From positions 155,851-219,850 of the forward strand of contig JAIUNW010000009.1 in NCBI GenBank assembly GCA_020161535.1: DNA of 64,000 nucleotides, read 5' to 3'. Shown here piece by piece: positions 27,079 to 37,100 of this stretch. The position numbers were made by a program, and so were the translations under genes. The notes below the pieces were generated by a model. The model saw nothing but the letters and a program-made list of their open reading frames with translations. It was not told the origin of the DNA and did no database searches. This stretch comes from Bacteroidota bacterium. Lineage in GTDB: Bacteria > Bacteroidota > Bacteroidia > Chitinophagales > Chitinophagaceae. How positions within the stretch are numbered: position 1 is the first letter of the stretch; each line of letters begins with the position of its first letter.

Positions 27079-28080
27079 ATGAAAAAGATCTTTCTGTTTG
27101 CCGGCATCGTGTTTTCGTTTACTGCTTTTGGGCAAATTGATTCCAACTCGCTGCGTACTCAGGCGAAAACATATATGCAAACCGGCGACTACGCCAATGC
27201 GACCCTGGTACTGAACAAAGCTATACAGCAGGCGCCCAATGATGTGGATTTGCAGAACGATCTTATTTTCAATTATTATCTCGCGGGCAATTATGCAAAA
27301 GCCATCGAGATGGGTAAAAGACTAACCACGGTTTCAATGGCCGATGTACGCAGCTACCAGTTGCTGGGCATGAGTTATCGTGCCATCGAAGAATTGAAAG
27401 ATGCAGAGAAATTGTATAAAACAGGCATCGAAAAATTTCCAACCAGTGGTGTTTTATACAATGAATACGGTGAATTTTTATGGCAGAAAAAAAAGCTGGA
27501 AGATGCCATCGCACAGTGGCAAAAAGGCATTGCAGCCGATCCCAATTATTCGGGCAACTATTACAATGCAGCCAAGTACTATTATGTAAGCACTGATAAA
27601 ATCTGGGCGCTTATTTATGGAGAGCTGTTTCTGAACCTGGAAAGTTATAGTCGTCGCACGCCAGAAATGAAAGAGTTGTTACTGGACGCCTATAAAAAGT
27701 ATTACACCAATATGCAGGCTTTAAAAACACCAGACTCAAACAATGGCTTTGAAAAAAGTTTTGCAGCGCTGCTGAATAAACATGCCGCCACCGTTAGTGA
27801 TGGGGTGACTGCGGCAAGTCTTACCAAACTGCGCACCAAGATCATACTCGACTGGTTTGAGAAAGAGCCGGTTAAATACCCCTTCCGGCTTTTTGATTAC
27901 CAGCGGCAACTACTGAAAGCTGGCTACTTCGATGCCTATAACCAGTGGATTTTCGGGGCTGCACAAAACCTGACCGATTTCCAGAAATGGACCCAGGAAA
28001 ACCAGAAAGTGTACGACGACTTTATCGCCTTCCAGCGGGGCCGGGTTTTCAAAGTACCGAGTGGTCAGTTGTATAAATAA
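27079..28080 (+). CDS. Exported tetratricopeptide repeat protein
   Basis: This 333-residue protein has an N-terminal signal ending around TAFGQ and then TPR-like helical pairs (GDYANATLVLNKAIQQAPN, LKDAEKLYKTGIEKFP, KLEDAIAQWQKGIAADPN). TPR domains mediate protein-protein contacts; no catalytic motif is present. It ends the serC-DUF1015-TPR run; the YceI gene downstream has its own promoter. The partner is unknown. Confidence 0.85.
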   Translation: MKKIFLFAGIVFSFTAFGQIDSNSLRTQAKTYMQTGDYANATLVLNKAIQQAPNDVDLQNDLIFNYYLAGNYAKAIEMGKRLTTVSMADVRSYQLLGMSYRAIEELKDAEKLYKTGIEKFPTSGVLYNEYGEFLWQKKKLEDAIAQWQKGIAADPNYSGNYYNAAKYYYVSTDKIWALIYGELFLNLESYSRRTPEMKELLLDAYKKYYTNMQALKTPDSNNGFEKSFAALLNKHAATVSDGVTAASLTKLRTKIILDWFEKEPVKYPFRLFDYQRQLLKAGYFDAYNQWIFGAAQNLTDFQKWTQENQKVYDDFIAFQRGRVFKVPSGQLYK

Positions 28081-28158
28081 GAATAATTAATTGAATTTCA
28101 GGTAATTAATTAACAGGAAGTTTTCTTTAGTTTATAATAATGTTTAAACATTAATAAA

Positions 28159-28166
28159 TATCTTTG
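28159..28166 (+). promoter_or_regulatory. -7 promoter box of the YceI gene
   Basis: TATCTTTG matches TAnnTTTG exactly and ends 21 nt before the ATG at 28188. It overlaps an in-frame TTG at 28164, which rules that codon out as the start. Confidence 0.5.
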
Positions 28167-28187
28167 CCGCTCAAAATAAACAAAACG

Positions 28188-28829
28188 ATGAAAAAATTAG
28201 TGATCGTTGGAGCGGCTCTTGCCTTCGTAGCCAGCGCCTGTAACAATGGAACCCATTCAGAAGAAGCGAAAACAACCGAAAAGCAGGAAGCAGCCGTCGC
28301 CTCCGGTGCCAGTTACAGCATCGACACCGCTGCCAGCAAAGTGGAATGGACCGGTACCAAACCTGTTGGCGCCCACCATGGCACCTTGAAAATCAGCGAG
28401 GGCAGCTTTAGTGCAGAAGCCGGCAACCTGACAGCCGGTGCATTCACCATCGATATCAACTCTTTGAACAACCTCGATATGAAAGCAGGTGATGGCAAAG
28501 AGAAGTTGGAAGGCCACTTGAAGAGTCCCGATTTTTTTGACGCAGCAAAATATCCAACGGCAAAATTTGTGATCACATCGGTGAGTCCCTTGAGCGATAG
28601 TACCGGTACGCACCAGATCAACGGCAACCTGACCTTGAAAGACAGCACCAAGAATGTTAGCTTCCCCGCTAAAATCAGCATTGCTGACAATGCAGTAAAA
28701 GCAACCGCCGATTTCTCTATCGACCGCACCCAATGGGGTCTATTCTATGGCAACGACAAAAGCCTGGGTGATAAATTTATTCGTCCCGAGGTAGACATTA
28801 AACTGGATATTTCTGCCGTCCAGAAATAG
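28188..28829 (+). CDS. YceI family lipoprotein
   Basis: The ATG at 28188 begins a lipoprotein signal with lipobox ASAC (Cys18). The 213-residue protein then carries an Ala/Glu/Lys-rich linker and the YceI lipocalin-like beta-barrel with DTAASKVEWTGTKPVGAHHG, LEGHLKSPDFFDAAKYPTA and a GNLTLKDSTKNVSFP strand. YceI proteins bind long isoprenoid-like lipids in the periplasm; their role is usually linked to stress or transport. The gene is flanked by its own promoter and a strong terminator, so it is monocistronic. Confidence 0.92.
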   Translation: MKKLVIVGAALAFVASACNNGTHSEEAKTTEKQEAAVASGASYSIDTAASKVEWTGTKPVGAHHGTLKISEGSFSAEAGNLTAGAFTIDINSLNNLDMKAGDGKEKLEGHLKSPDFFDAAKYPTAKFVITSVSPLSDSTGTHQINGNLTLKDSTKNVSFPAKISIADNAVKATADFSIDRTQWGLFYGNDKSLGDKFIRPEVDIKLDISAVQK

Positions 28830-28857
28830 TAGTAATTAAAATAACAACCGAGTTATT

Positions 28858-28891
28858 AAAAATCAAAAGGGAACGCTCCCTTTTGATTTTT
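28858..28891 (+). terminator. Terminator of the YceI gene
   Basis: A perfect 15-bp stem, 28858-28872 with 28877-28891, encloses a 4-nt ACGC loop. The right arm ends in a T-run. The sequence is nearly symmetric (A-run before, T-run after), so it could stop transcription from either side. Confidence 0.92.
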
Positions 28892-28907
28892 GTGTTTATA
28901 GACCTAC

Positions 28908-28938
28908 TTGCCCCCTACCGCAAACTTCTCTATATTTG
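28908..28938 (+). promoter_or_regulatory. Promoter of the acyl-CoA ligase gene
   Basis: TTG at 28908-28910, a 20-nt gap and a perfect TATATTTG box (28931-28938). It places the transcription start about 18-20 nt before the ATG at 28961 and argues against any earlier start codon. Confidence 0.6.
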
Positions 28939-28960
28939 GTCATCATCATTTCCGATTGCC

Positions 28961-30748
28961 ATGCAGCAACCCCGCCGATTGTTTGATTGCCTCCCCCTGC
29001 TAATGCAGCGCCAGCCCGATAATGTGCTGTTGGCGGGTAAAGAAAATGGACAATGGATCACCCATAGTGTGCGGGAAGTTAAAGATACCGCCGAACGATT
29101 GGCTGCTGGTCTTCTACAAGCGGGCATCAGCAAAAACGACGGCACAGCAGAAGGGCGCGATAAGATTGCCATCATTTGCAAAAACCGGCCTGAATGGATG
29201 ATCATTGATCTTGCGGTGCAGCAAATTGGTGCTATTCTCACACCCGTTTATCCGACCATAGGCGACCCTGAATTGGTTTTTGTGTTGAACGACGCCAAAG
29301 CGAAGGCCATTTTTGTGAACGACAAAGACTTGTACCAAAAAGTCAAAAACCTGCAGGCCCAGATTCCAACGCTCACTAAAATTTATTCGATTGAACCGGT
29401 AGAAGGCTGTTCGCATTGGAAAGAGTTGTTGGCTTCGCCGGATGACCCCGCCATTGACCGGGTGCGTACCATCGCCGCAGGCATCGAAAACAGCGACCTC
29501 GCTACTATTATCTATACGTCCGGCACCACCGGCAATCCAAAGGGCGTGATGTTGTCGCACAATAATATTCTCAGCAATGTGCTGAGTGGCATTGATTGTG
29601 TGTTTCATGATATTGGCGTCAGCGGACAAAAATCTCTCAGCTTTCTGCCGCTGAACCATATTTTCGAACGCATGGTTACCTATGTGTATCTATTCTCCGG
29701 CACCAGCATCTACTATGCAGAAAGCCTCGATACCATTGGTGAAAACCTGAAAGAAGTACAGCCCACGCTTTTCACCACGGTTCCGCGTTTACTCGAGAAA
29801 GTGTATGAACGCATTATGTCGAAAGGGTATGAACAAACCGGTTTGAAGAAAAAATTATTTTTCTGGGCACATGCATTGGCTGAGCAGTTTGAATTAAAAG
29901 GAAAATCGCCCTGGTATCAGTTGCAACTGAAGTTGGCCAATAAGCTCATCTTCAGCAAATGGCGGGAAGGCCTCGGCGGCAATGTGCGAGCGATTGTAAC
30001 CGGCGGCGCCGCCTGCCAGGTTCGATTGATTCGCATTTTTACGGCCGCAGGTATTCCTATTCTCGAAGGCTATGGCTTAACGGAAACCTCCCCGGTGATT
30101 GGTGTAAACCGCTATCCGATTGAGGACCGCTATTTTGGTACGGTTGGACCGTTGCTAGATGGCGTTCAGGTAAGAATCGCCGAAGACGGAGAGATCCTTT
30201 GCAAAGGCCCAAATGTGATGATGGGTTATTACAAAAGACCCGATGTTACGGCCGATGTTTTAAAAGATGGCTGGTTCTATACAGGTGATATCGGCACCAT
30301 GGTTGATTCAAAATTTCTCAAAATCACCGATCGGAAAAAAGAAATGTTCAAAACGAGCGGCGGTAAATATGTAGCACCCCTGCCCATTGAAAACAAACTG
30401 AAAGAATCATTGTACATCGAACAGGCGATGGTAATTGGTGCCGATAAAAAATTTGCAGCAGCTTTGATTGTACCGGCATTTGCGCGGCTGAAAGACTGGT
30501 GCAAACAGCAGGGTATTGATACCAGCAATGTGCAGGCCATGATTGGTCATCCGAAAGTATTGGAACTGTACAAGGGACTGGTAGATGGCTTCAACCCCCA
30601 ATTCAATCACGTAGAGCAGGTAAAGAAATTTGCCTTGTTGCCCACCGACTGGGGCATAGATTCTGGTGAACTAACGCCCAAAATGAGCCTCCGCCGAAAA
30701 GTAATCATGGAAAAATACGGCAAGGAAATAGAGAACATCTATGCCTGA
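28961..30748 (+). CDS. Long-chain fatty acid-CoA ligase (AMP-binding)
   Basis: I chose the ATG at 28961 because a consensus promoter box lies just upstream and the earlier in-frame ATG would precede it. The 595-residue enzyme activates a fatty acid to acyl-CoA via acyl-AMP. It has the ATP-binding P-loop YTSGTTGNPKG, the adenylate-binding LEGYGLTETSPV, the conserved GWFYTGDIG, and TDRKKEMFKTSGGKYVAP with the core Lys. Its first 20 residues show no signal peptide. The gene is convergent with the CvfB-like gene and overlaps its 3' end by 10 bp. Confidence 0.94.
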   Translation: MQQPRRLFDCLPLLMQRQPDNVLLAGKENGQWITHSVREVKDTAERLAAGLLQAGISKNDGTAEGRDKIAIICKNRPEWMIIDLAVQQIGAILTPVYPTIGDPELVFVLNDAKAKAIFVNDKDLYQKVKNLQAQIPTLTKIYSIEPVEGCSHWKELLASPDDPAIDRVRTIAAGIENSDLATIIYTSGTTGNPKGVMLSHNNILSNVLSGIDCVFHDIGVSGQKSLSFLPLNHIFERMVTYVYLFSGTSIYYAESLDTIGENLKEVQPTLFTTVPRLLEKVYERIMSKGYEQTGLKKKLFFWAHALAEQFELKGKSPWYQLQLKLANKLIFSKWREGLGGNVRAIVTGGAACQVRLIRIFTAAGIPILEGYGLTETSPVIGVNRYPIEDRYFGTVGPLLDGVQVRIAEDGEILCKGPNVMMGYYKRPDVTADVLKDGWFYTGDIGTMVDSKFLKITDRKKEMFKTSGGKYVAPLPIENKLKESLYIEQAMVIGADKKFAAALIVPAFARLKDWCKQQGIDTSNVQAMIGHPKVLELYKGLVDGFNPQFNHVEQVKKFALLPTDWGIDSGELTPKMSLRRKVIMEKYGKEIENIYA

Positions 30749-31593
30749 TCTTCGATCTTCTTGATACCACTATCGGTTATCTGTATGCGCTTTTGTTTGA
30801 ACAGGTTGCCGATGGCCATTTTGAATGCTTTTTTGCTGATGCCAAAAAAACCATAAATATCGTCTGGATCTGACTTATCGTGATAAGGCAGGAAACCGCC
30901 ATGCGCTTCGAGCAGTTCGAGAATTTTTCCGGCATCGCCACCAATACGGGTATGTCCCTGGGTGCCCAATACCAGGTCGATCTTATTCTCCGGCCTGATC
31001 GCTTTGATAAACCCTTTCATGCGATCGCCCACCTGGATATTTCTAAAAATATCACTGAAATGCAATACCCCGGTGTGCTTGCCATTGATGATCATGGTGT
31101 AACCGATATCCGTTCGGCGATAGGTGATAAGATCCACCTCTTCTTTTTCTTTCACCGTTAGCGGGTCGTTATGCAGAAATGGTTCAATCTTTTCACTGGC
31201 AGCCACACGACCGGTGCGTTCGTCCACATAAATGCGAACAATATAAATACCACCTACCCGCATCGGCATACGCATCTGCGACTTGGGTACAAAAATATCT
31301 TTCATCAATCCCCAATCGAGAAAAGCGCCGAGGTTGGTTACGGTCACTGCACGCAAGGGAACAATCTCACCTACCCTGCCCAATGGTTGCTGCGTGGTGG
31401 CAATTAACCGGTCTTCTGAATCATGGTACAAAAACACCGGAATTTTTTCGCCGACTTTCAAGCCAGCCGGCACAAATCGTTTCGGCAAAAGAATGCCTTC
31501 GCCACCGTCGTTTAGGTAGACACCAATTGAAGTTTCGCGTATCACCTCAAGGGTGTTGATATCGCCAATATGAAGGGGGATAGCTGCCGGCAT
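30739..31593 (-). CDS. CvfB-like S1 RNA-binding protein
   Basis: This 284-residue protein matches the CvfB/YitL family: S1-like beta-barrel domains in the N-terminal two-thirds (GEGILLPKRFVP; LGAFLDWGLMKDIFVP; HTGVLHFSDIFRNIQVGDRM) and a C-terminal winged-helix-like part (YGFFGISKKAFKMAIGNLFK). Such proteins bind RNA and influence virulence-gene expression in some Gram-positive bacteria. It lies 17 nt downstream of the TPR membrane-protein gene on the same strand, so the two are likely one operon. The last 10 bp overlap the convergent ligase gene. Confidence 0.9.
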   Translation of the reverse strand: MPAAIPLHIGDINTLEVIRETSIGVYLNDGGEGILLPKRFVPAGLKVGEKIPVFLYHDSEDRLIATTQQPLGRVGEIVPLRAVTVTNLGAFLDWGLMKDIFVPKSQMRMPMRVGGIYIVRIYVDERTGRVAASEKIEPFLHNDPLTVKEKEEVDLITYRRTDIGYTMIINGKHTGVLHFSDIFRNIQVGDRMKGFIKAIRPENKIDLVLGTQGHTRIGGDAGKILELLEAHGGFLPYHDKSDPDDIYGFFGISKKAFKMAIGNLFKQKRIQITDSGIKKIEDQA

Positions 31594-31610
31594 CGGGCAA
31601 AGTTACGGTA

Positions 31611-32378
31611 TTAAACAGCCTTGCCGGAAACCGTGTTGGCGCCATTTTTTAAAGAAGCCGCTGCTGCATTGAACCAGGGGGCAGCAAAGTTCCTTTCGCG
31701 CCGGCTGAGTTGCGACTTTTCGGCCAGCATATCGCGCAGCAATTTCTCTGCTTCTGCCTGCCGTCCCTGCCGAAGGAGGAATTGTCCGTATTGGTACCGT
31801 GCTTCAAAATTGGAAAACCGCGCACGCATCAGGTTGAATTCCTTTTCTGCTTTTTCGGGTGAACCAATGATCTCCAGCGACTGGGCGTAAATGATATGCT
31901 GCCTCGACCGGGCAAACTGCGGCAACTGGTACACTTTAGCAACCAGCGGCGGAATCAATTCCCATTCACCCACTTTTTGATAGGCCATGATCAGCGCCAG
32001 GATCACGTGTTCGTTTTCTGCAAAAACACCTTGCAGACAGTCTTCATAAATCGCAATGGCTTTCTCCGTTTGGCCATTGTCGAGATAGGCATCGGCCAGT
32101 AGCACTTTGTTCTGAAAGGTATCCGCAAACCGAAGGCGCTCTTCCATTTTTCGAATACTGCCGCCGGGATTTACAACGGTCGATAGTCCGCGCTGCACTT
32201 GCTGCACTTCATTGCCCGTCAGTATCTCCGAGAAAAAATAGATAAGACAACCGATATAAGGCAGAAAAACAATAATCCACAACCATTTTTGGGTTTGACC
32301 CCGTTTGATACAATGCAAGGCACAAATCGCCTGCAGTATAATACTACCGAAGTAGAAGTAGGGGCTGTAGAAAAACAT
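31611..32378 (-). CDS. Membrane protein with PLDc_N-like N-terminus and TPR repeats
   Basis: The ATG at 32378 is preferred to a TTG two codons upstream. The 255-residue protein begins with two hydrophobic segments (about 5-22 and 32-50) in a PLDc_N-like two-helix anchor, with the typical WLWIIVFLPYIGCLIYFF stretch, then a cytoplasmic TPR domain (QTEKAIAIYEDCLQG, GSPEKAEKEFNLMRARF, GRQAEAEKLLRDML). It is not a phospholipase: no HKD motif exists. A scaffold role is likely. It starts the operon with the CvfB-like gene. Confidence 0.75.
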   Translation of the reverse strand: MFFYSPYFYFGSIILQAICALHCIKRGQTQKWLWIIVFLPYIGCLIYFFSEILTGNEVQQVQRGLSTVVNPGGSIRKMEERLRFADTFQNKVLLADAYLDNGQTEKAIAIYEDCLQGVFAENEHVILALIMAYQKVGEWELIPPLVAKVYQLPQFARSRQHIIYAQSLEIIGSPEKAEKEFNLMRARFSNFEARYQYGQFLLRQGRQAEAEKLLRDMLAEKSQLSRRERNFAAPWFNAAAASLKNGANTVSGKAV

Positions 32379-32538
32379 AGACAAGTTGGTTGGCCAAAAT
32401 ACGAAGCCAACCGCTATTTTGCAAGTACCCGCCGATTTATTAGGACCGTTTCTTGCTTACGACAGTTCGGCGAATGTCAGTTCGGCATTGTAGAATCAAT
32501 TACACAGGCGATGCTCGTTTTCGCTCGTCCCGTTTCGG

Positions 32539-32546
32539 TATGTTTG
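32539..32546 (+). promoter_or_regulatory. -7 promoter box of the kinase/CheB/CheR operon
   Basis: TATGTTTG matches TAnnTTTG and lies 27 nt before the ATG at 32574. It supports that start against a much earlier in-frame ATG that would run across the divergent gene. No clear -33 element. Confidence 0.45.
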
Positions 32547-32573
32547 CCTACATTCAACCCTTATACTGGCCCG

Positions 32574-34151
32574 ATGATTCTGATAGTAGACGACAAGAAG
32601 GAAAATACGTTTAGCCTGAAAACATTATTGGAGATTCATCACTTCAGGGTAGACACAGCGGGGTCGGGCGAAGAAGCGCTGAAGAAAATTCTTAAGAACG
32701 CCTATTTTCTAATCATTCTCGACGTACAGATGCCTGGCATGGATGGCTTTGAAGTTGCTGAAGCCATCTCAGGTTTCAGCAAGGCCAAAGACATACCCAT
32801 TATCTTTTTGTCGGCCGTTAACACCGATAAAAAATTCATCACCCGCGGTTACCAATCGGGCGGCATCGACTATGTTGCCAAACCTTTCGACCCAGATTTG
32901 TTGTTGCTGAAAGTAAAGACTTTCTACAAACTCTATTCGCAAAGAAAAGAGCTCGACGATATCCAGGTATCATTAAAAGAAGAAATCGATTATCGTAAGA
33001 AAGCAGAAGACCGCTTGCAGGAATCGTACGAAGAACTGCGCAGTATTCTCGAATCGATTCCACAGATTGCGTTTACCGCATCCTTGACCGGGCAACTGGA
33101 ATATGTAAACCAGCATTGGTTGGAATTTGCCAGCGATCGCCACCAGTTTCCGGAAACGCATGCCGATGATATACCCGCAGCAACTACTTTGCAACAAGCC
33201 ATTGACAGTGGCGAAAAATTAACCACCGAAGTTCGGATCAAAGAAAGACAAACGGGCAGTTTTCGGTATCACCAACTCACCATCACGCCCGTACGAAAAG
33301 ACCGGCGCATTGTAAAATGGGTGGGTGTGTTTACTGATACACATACCCAACGCATGACCAACCAACTCCTCGAAACCATGGTGGTAGAGCGCACCACTGA
33401 ATTGCAAACGGCTAATATCCAACTGGCCGCGCGCAACAATGAATTGGAGCAGTTTGCTTTTGTTACTTCTCATGACCTGAATGAACCGCTTCGAAAAATA
33501 AAAGTATTTGTCGACCTGCTACGCACCCGCTTCCTGGCTGATAACCCCGAAGCATTATCTTATATAGAAAAGATCACCCGTTCGTCGGTTCGAATGAGCG
33601 AACTGATCGAAGACCTTACCCAGTATTCGAAACTTGATATTGCCGACGTTTCGGTTCCCATCCATCTCAACGAAATATTGGAAGAGATTTTGTCTGACCT
33701 GGAATTGATCATCAAAGAAAAAAATGCCCGTATTCACATCGATCCGCTACCCGCTTTAAAAGGTATTCCGGGACAGATTCGCCTGGTGTTTCAAAACCTG
33801 GTAAGCAACGCCTTAAAATTTGTACAACCAGGCGTGCCGCCGGTAATTACCATTAAGGCTACTACGGTGGCCGACCTGCAAGCCGATGTAGAAACCGAAG
33901 GCGGGAAGTTTACCCGGATCACGGTAACCGACAACGGTATTGGATTTGATGAAAAATACCTGCCGCGAATTTTCGCCGTGTTTCAGCGATTGCATACCAA
34001 AGACAAGTATGACGGAAGCGGCATTGGCCTTTCGATTGTCAAGAAAATCATTGAAAAGCACCAGGGTTACGTAACAGCGAGGAGCGTAGAAGGGAAAGGC
34101 AGTAGTTTTATCGTATTTCTTCCACTTAGTATAGAAAATAAACAGGCCTGA
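32574..34151 (+). CDS. Response regulator-PAS-histidine kinase hybrid
   Basis: This 525-residue soluble protein has a receiver domain first (about 1-120, phosphoacceptor Asp50 in LDVQMPGMDG, with the VDD acidic pair), a coiled coil, a PAS domain (about 150-265) and a histidine kinase core with phospho-His300 (VTSHDLNEPLRK) and ATP-binding boxes (FQNLVSNALKF, DNGIGFDEKYLPRIF, GSGIGLSIVKKI). It has no transmembrane segment, so it reads a cytoplasmic signal and a partner phosphoryl group. Its stop overlaps the next gene's start by 1 nt (TGATG), which implies translational coupling to the large hybrid kinase. Confidence 0.92.
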   Translation: MILIVDDKKENTFSLKTLLEIHHFRVDTAGSGEEALKKILKNAYFLIILDVQMPGMDGFEVAEAISGFSKAKDIPIIFLSAVNTDKKFITRGYQSGGIDYVAKPFDPDLLLLKVKTFYKLYSQRKELDDIQVSLKEEIDYRKKAEDRLQESYEELRSILESIPQIAFTASLTGQLEYVNQHWLEFASDRHQFPETHADDIPAATTLQQAIDSGEKLTTEVRIKERQTGSFRYHQLTITPVRKDRRIVKWVGVFTDTHTQRMTNQLLETMVVERTTELQTANIQLAARNNELEQFAFVTSHDLNEPLRKIKVFVDLLRTRFLADNPEALSYIEKITRSSVRMSELIEDLTQYSKLDIADVSVPIHLNEILEEILSDLELIIKEKNARIHIDPLPALKGIPGQIRLVFQNLVSNALKFVQPGVPPVITIKATTVADLQADVETEGGKFTRITVTDNGIGFDEKYLPRIFAVFQRLHTKDKYDGSGIGLSIVKKIIEKHQGYVTARSVEGKGSSFIVFLPLSIENKQA

Positions 34152-37100
34152 TGGAAAGCAAAACTGGTTTTCTCCACAGCAAAGAAACAGCCCGCTTTAA
34201 ACGCAATCTTATCATCGGATTCTCCATTTCATTTGCGTTGTTGATCATCAGTTCGGTGGCTTCTTATGTGAGCATTGAGACCTTGATCAACCGGGCAGGA
34301 ATGGTTGATCATACGAACAATGTGATTATAAAAACGGAGCGGGTCATCAGCACGCTCAAAGATGCAGAAGCAGCGCAGCGTGGTTTTCTGATGACCGGTC
34401 GCGATCAATTTCTCCTGCCTTTTAACGGCACGGCTGAAACAGTGCGCAAAGACCTCGAAGACCTGCGGCAAATTACGATCGACAATCCTATTCAAACCGA
34501 GCGCATAGACGACCTCGATAAAAAAACAAAACTTCGGTTTATTCAATTACAGAACCTCGTCACGAAAAAACGGGGTGGTGCCGACATCACGGTTGAAGAA
34601 CTCGAAGCAGGCCGCCAGAACATGGATGACATCCGCCATATTATTAATACGATGACGCAAACCGAACGGCGGTTATTGGATGAAAGGACCCAACAAATGA
34701 CCAATATGGCCAGTTACACACCGATGGTGATAATTGTAACCGCCGTGTTGTCGCTGGTAATCATCTTGGTCTCCTTTCTACGAATCACGCGCGATCACGA
34801 AAACCGGGTTCGGTTACAGGAAGAACTGGAAGAAAAAGACAGAGACATTAGCCGCCGAATTGAGCTTATACGCAGCGTGGCTGGTAAAATTGCCGAAGGC
34901 GACTATTCTATTCGTACGTCAGACAACGACAACGACGGGCTTGGTTCTCTCGCTTCTGCGTTGAATCGAATGGCGTCTTCCTTGGAACAATCGTTCAATC
35001 AATTGGCTGACAAAGAATGGCAACAAAGCGGTATTGCGGCCCTTGGGGAGGTAATGTCGGGCGAGAAAGAATTGTCACAGTTATCGAAAGATGCCCTCGA
35101 CTATATCGCCAACTATACAAACAGTCATGTTGGTGCGTTTTACATTAACAACACCGGCAAAGGTTTTAAACTGGAAGCAGGTTTTGGGCTAACGGATGGC
35201 AATCAACCTGTGTATATTGAGCCGGGAGATGGATTTGCCGGACAAGCCATACACGCAAAACAAAGAAGCATATTAAAAGACATTCCGGGCAACAGCATCC
35301 GTTTGAATTATAGCGCCGGACAATTGAAGCCCACTGAATTGATTGCATTGCCCATCCGGTTCGAAAACCAGGTAGTGGGCCTGATTGAATTGGGCAGTCT
35401 GCAAGCATATACCGGTAACGCGATCAACTGGCTGGATGCCATTGCTGAACAAGTCGGCACGTCTATTATAACGGCCATCAATCGCAGACAGCTACAGGCC
35501 TTGTTGCAAGAAACACAATCACAGGCAGAAGAACTGAAAATGCAGCAGTCGGCGCTGGAAGCCATCAATGCAGAATTGGAAATAAAAACAGAAAGGCTAC
35601 AAGCTTCAGAAGAAGAACTAAGAGTACAACAGGAAGAGCTGATGCAGGCCAACCAGGAACTGGAAGAAAGAAGTGCTGCATTGGAAGAGAAAAACTTGTT
35701 GATCAACGAAAGAAATCTTGAGATACAACAGAAGGCAGAAGAGTTGACATTAATTTCCCGCTATAAATCGGAGTTCCTGGCAAACATGTCGCACGAATTG
35801 CGCACGCCCCTGAACTCCATTCTATTACTCTCCCGCTTGTTGGCAGAAAACAACGAGAACCGTCTTAACAGCGACCAGGTTGAATATGCACAGGTAATCC
35901 AGGGTAGCGGACAAGGGCTCTTACTACTCATCAATGATATACTCGACCTGTCGAAAATTGAAGCCGGCAAAATGACGCTTGAATTCAGCGATGTGAATAT
36001 TGCTGAACTGCTACAGGAAAACCAACGCATGTTTCAACATTTGGCGGCCGACAAAGGCTTAACATTTGCGTTGAAAACCGACAAAGACATTCCGACGCAC
36101 CTGCATACCGACCGTTTGCGACTTGACCAGGTACTTAGAAATCTTTTGTCCAATGCATTGAAGTTTACAGAACAAGGAGCCGTAACCCTGGAAGTGTCGG
36201 CGCCACAGAAAGGGTTCTTGCGTTTTACAGTAACAGATACCGGCATTGGCATTCCGGCCGACAAACAACAAATGGTGTTCGAAGCATTTCAACAGGCCGA
36301 TGGCTCTACGCGAAGAAAATATGGTGGCACAGGATTGGGATTGTCGATTACAAGAGAATTGGTAAAACTGCTCGGCGGTCAGATAACACTAAAAAGCGAG
36401 CCGGGCAAGGGAAGTCAGTTCTCCGTCGTATTGCCGATGGATCAAAAGTCTGCAGACCAGTGGCCTGCAGCAGAAACCGAGGCAAGACAGGTAAGAGAAA
36501 CAAGTTTGGCTACCCTGGTCAACAGTCCGTCTTCGACTTCGATCCCTGTAATCATCCCGGAAAATATTCCCGACGATCGTTTGTCAATGTCGGCAGGTGA
36601 TAAATCAATTGTTATTGTTGAAGATGATATTGGTTTCGCAAAAGCGCTGGTAACCTTGATTCGGCAGCGAGGCTATAAAGCCATTGTAACTGTTCGTGGC
36701 GATGAAGCGGTTGATTTGGTGAACCGGTATCAACCAACCGGCGTTTTGCTGGATATTGAACTACCGGTGAAGAACGGCTGGCAGGTGATGGAAGAATTGA
36801 AATCAAACCCCCGCACCCGACATATACCGGTGCATATCATGTCGAGCCACGAAGCCAAAAACAAAAGCTTGTTACATGGTGCGGTTGATTTTCTCAATAA
36901 GCCACTGGCCATGGATCAACTGAATGAAGTGTTCCGCAAGATTGAATACATCGTTGAAAACAAACCGCAGAAGGTATTGATCGTTGAAGAAAACAGCAAG
37001 CATGCAAAGGCGCTTGCCTATTACCTCGAAACATTCGACATCAATACAGAAATAAAGAACGACCTGCCATCGGGCATACACGCTTTGCATGCAGAAGCCG

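Noticed and set aside
28883..28960. Upstream ATG for the acyl-CoA ligase
   Set aside because: It lies inside the YceI terminator and before the ligase promoter box.
32199..32573. N-terminal extension of the REC-PAS kinase to an ATG at 32199
   Set aside because: The extension overlaps the divergent TPR gene, has no domain, and a perfect -7 promoter box lies between it and the ATG at 32574.
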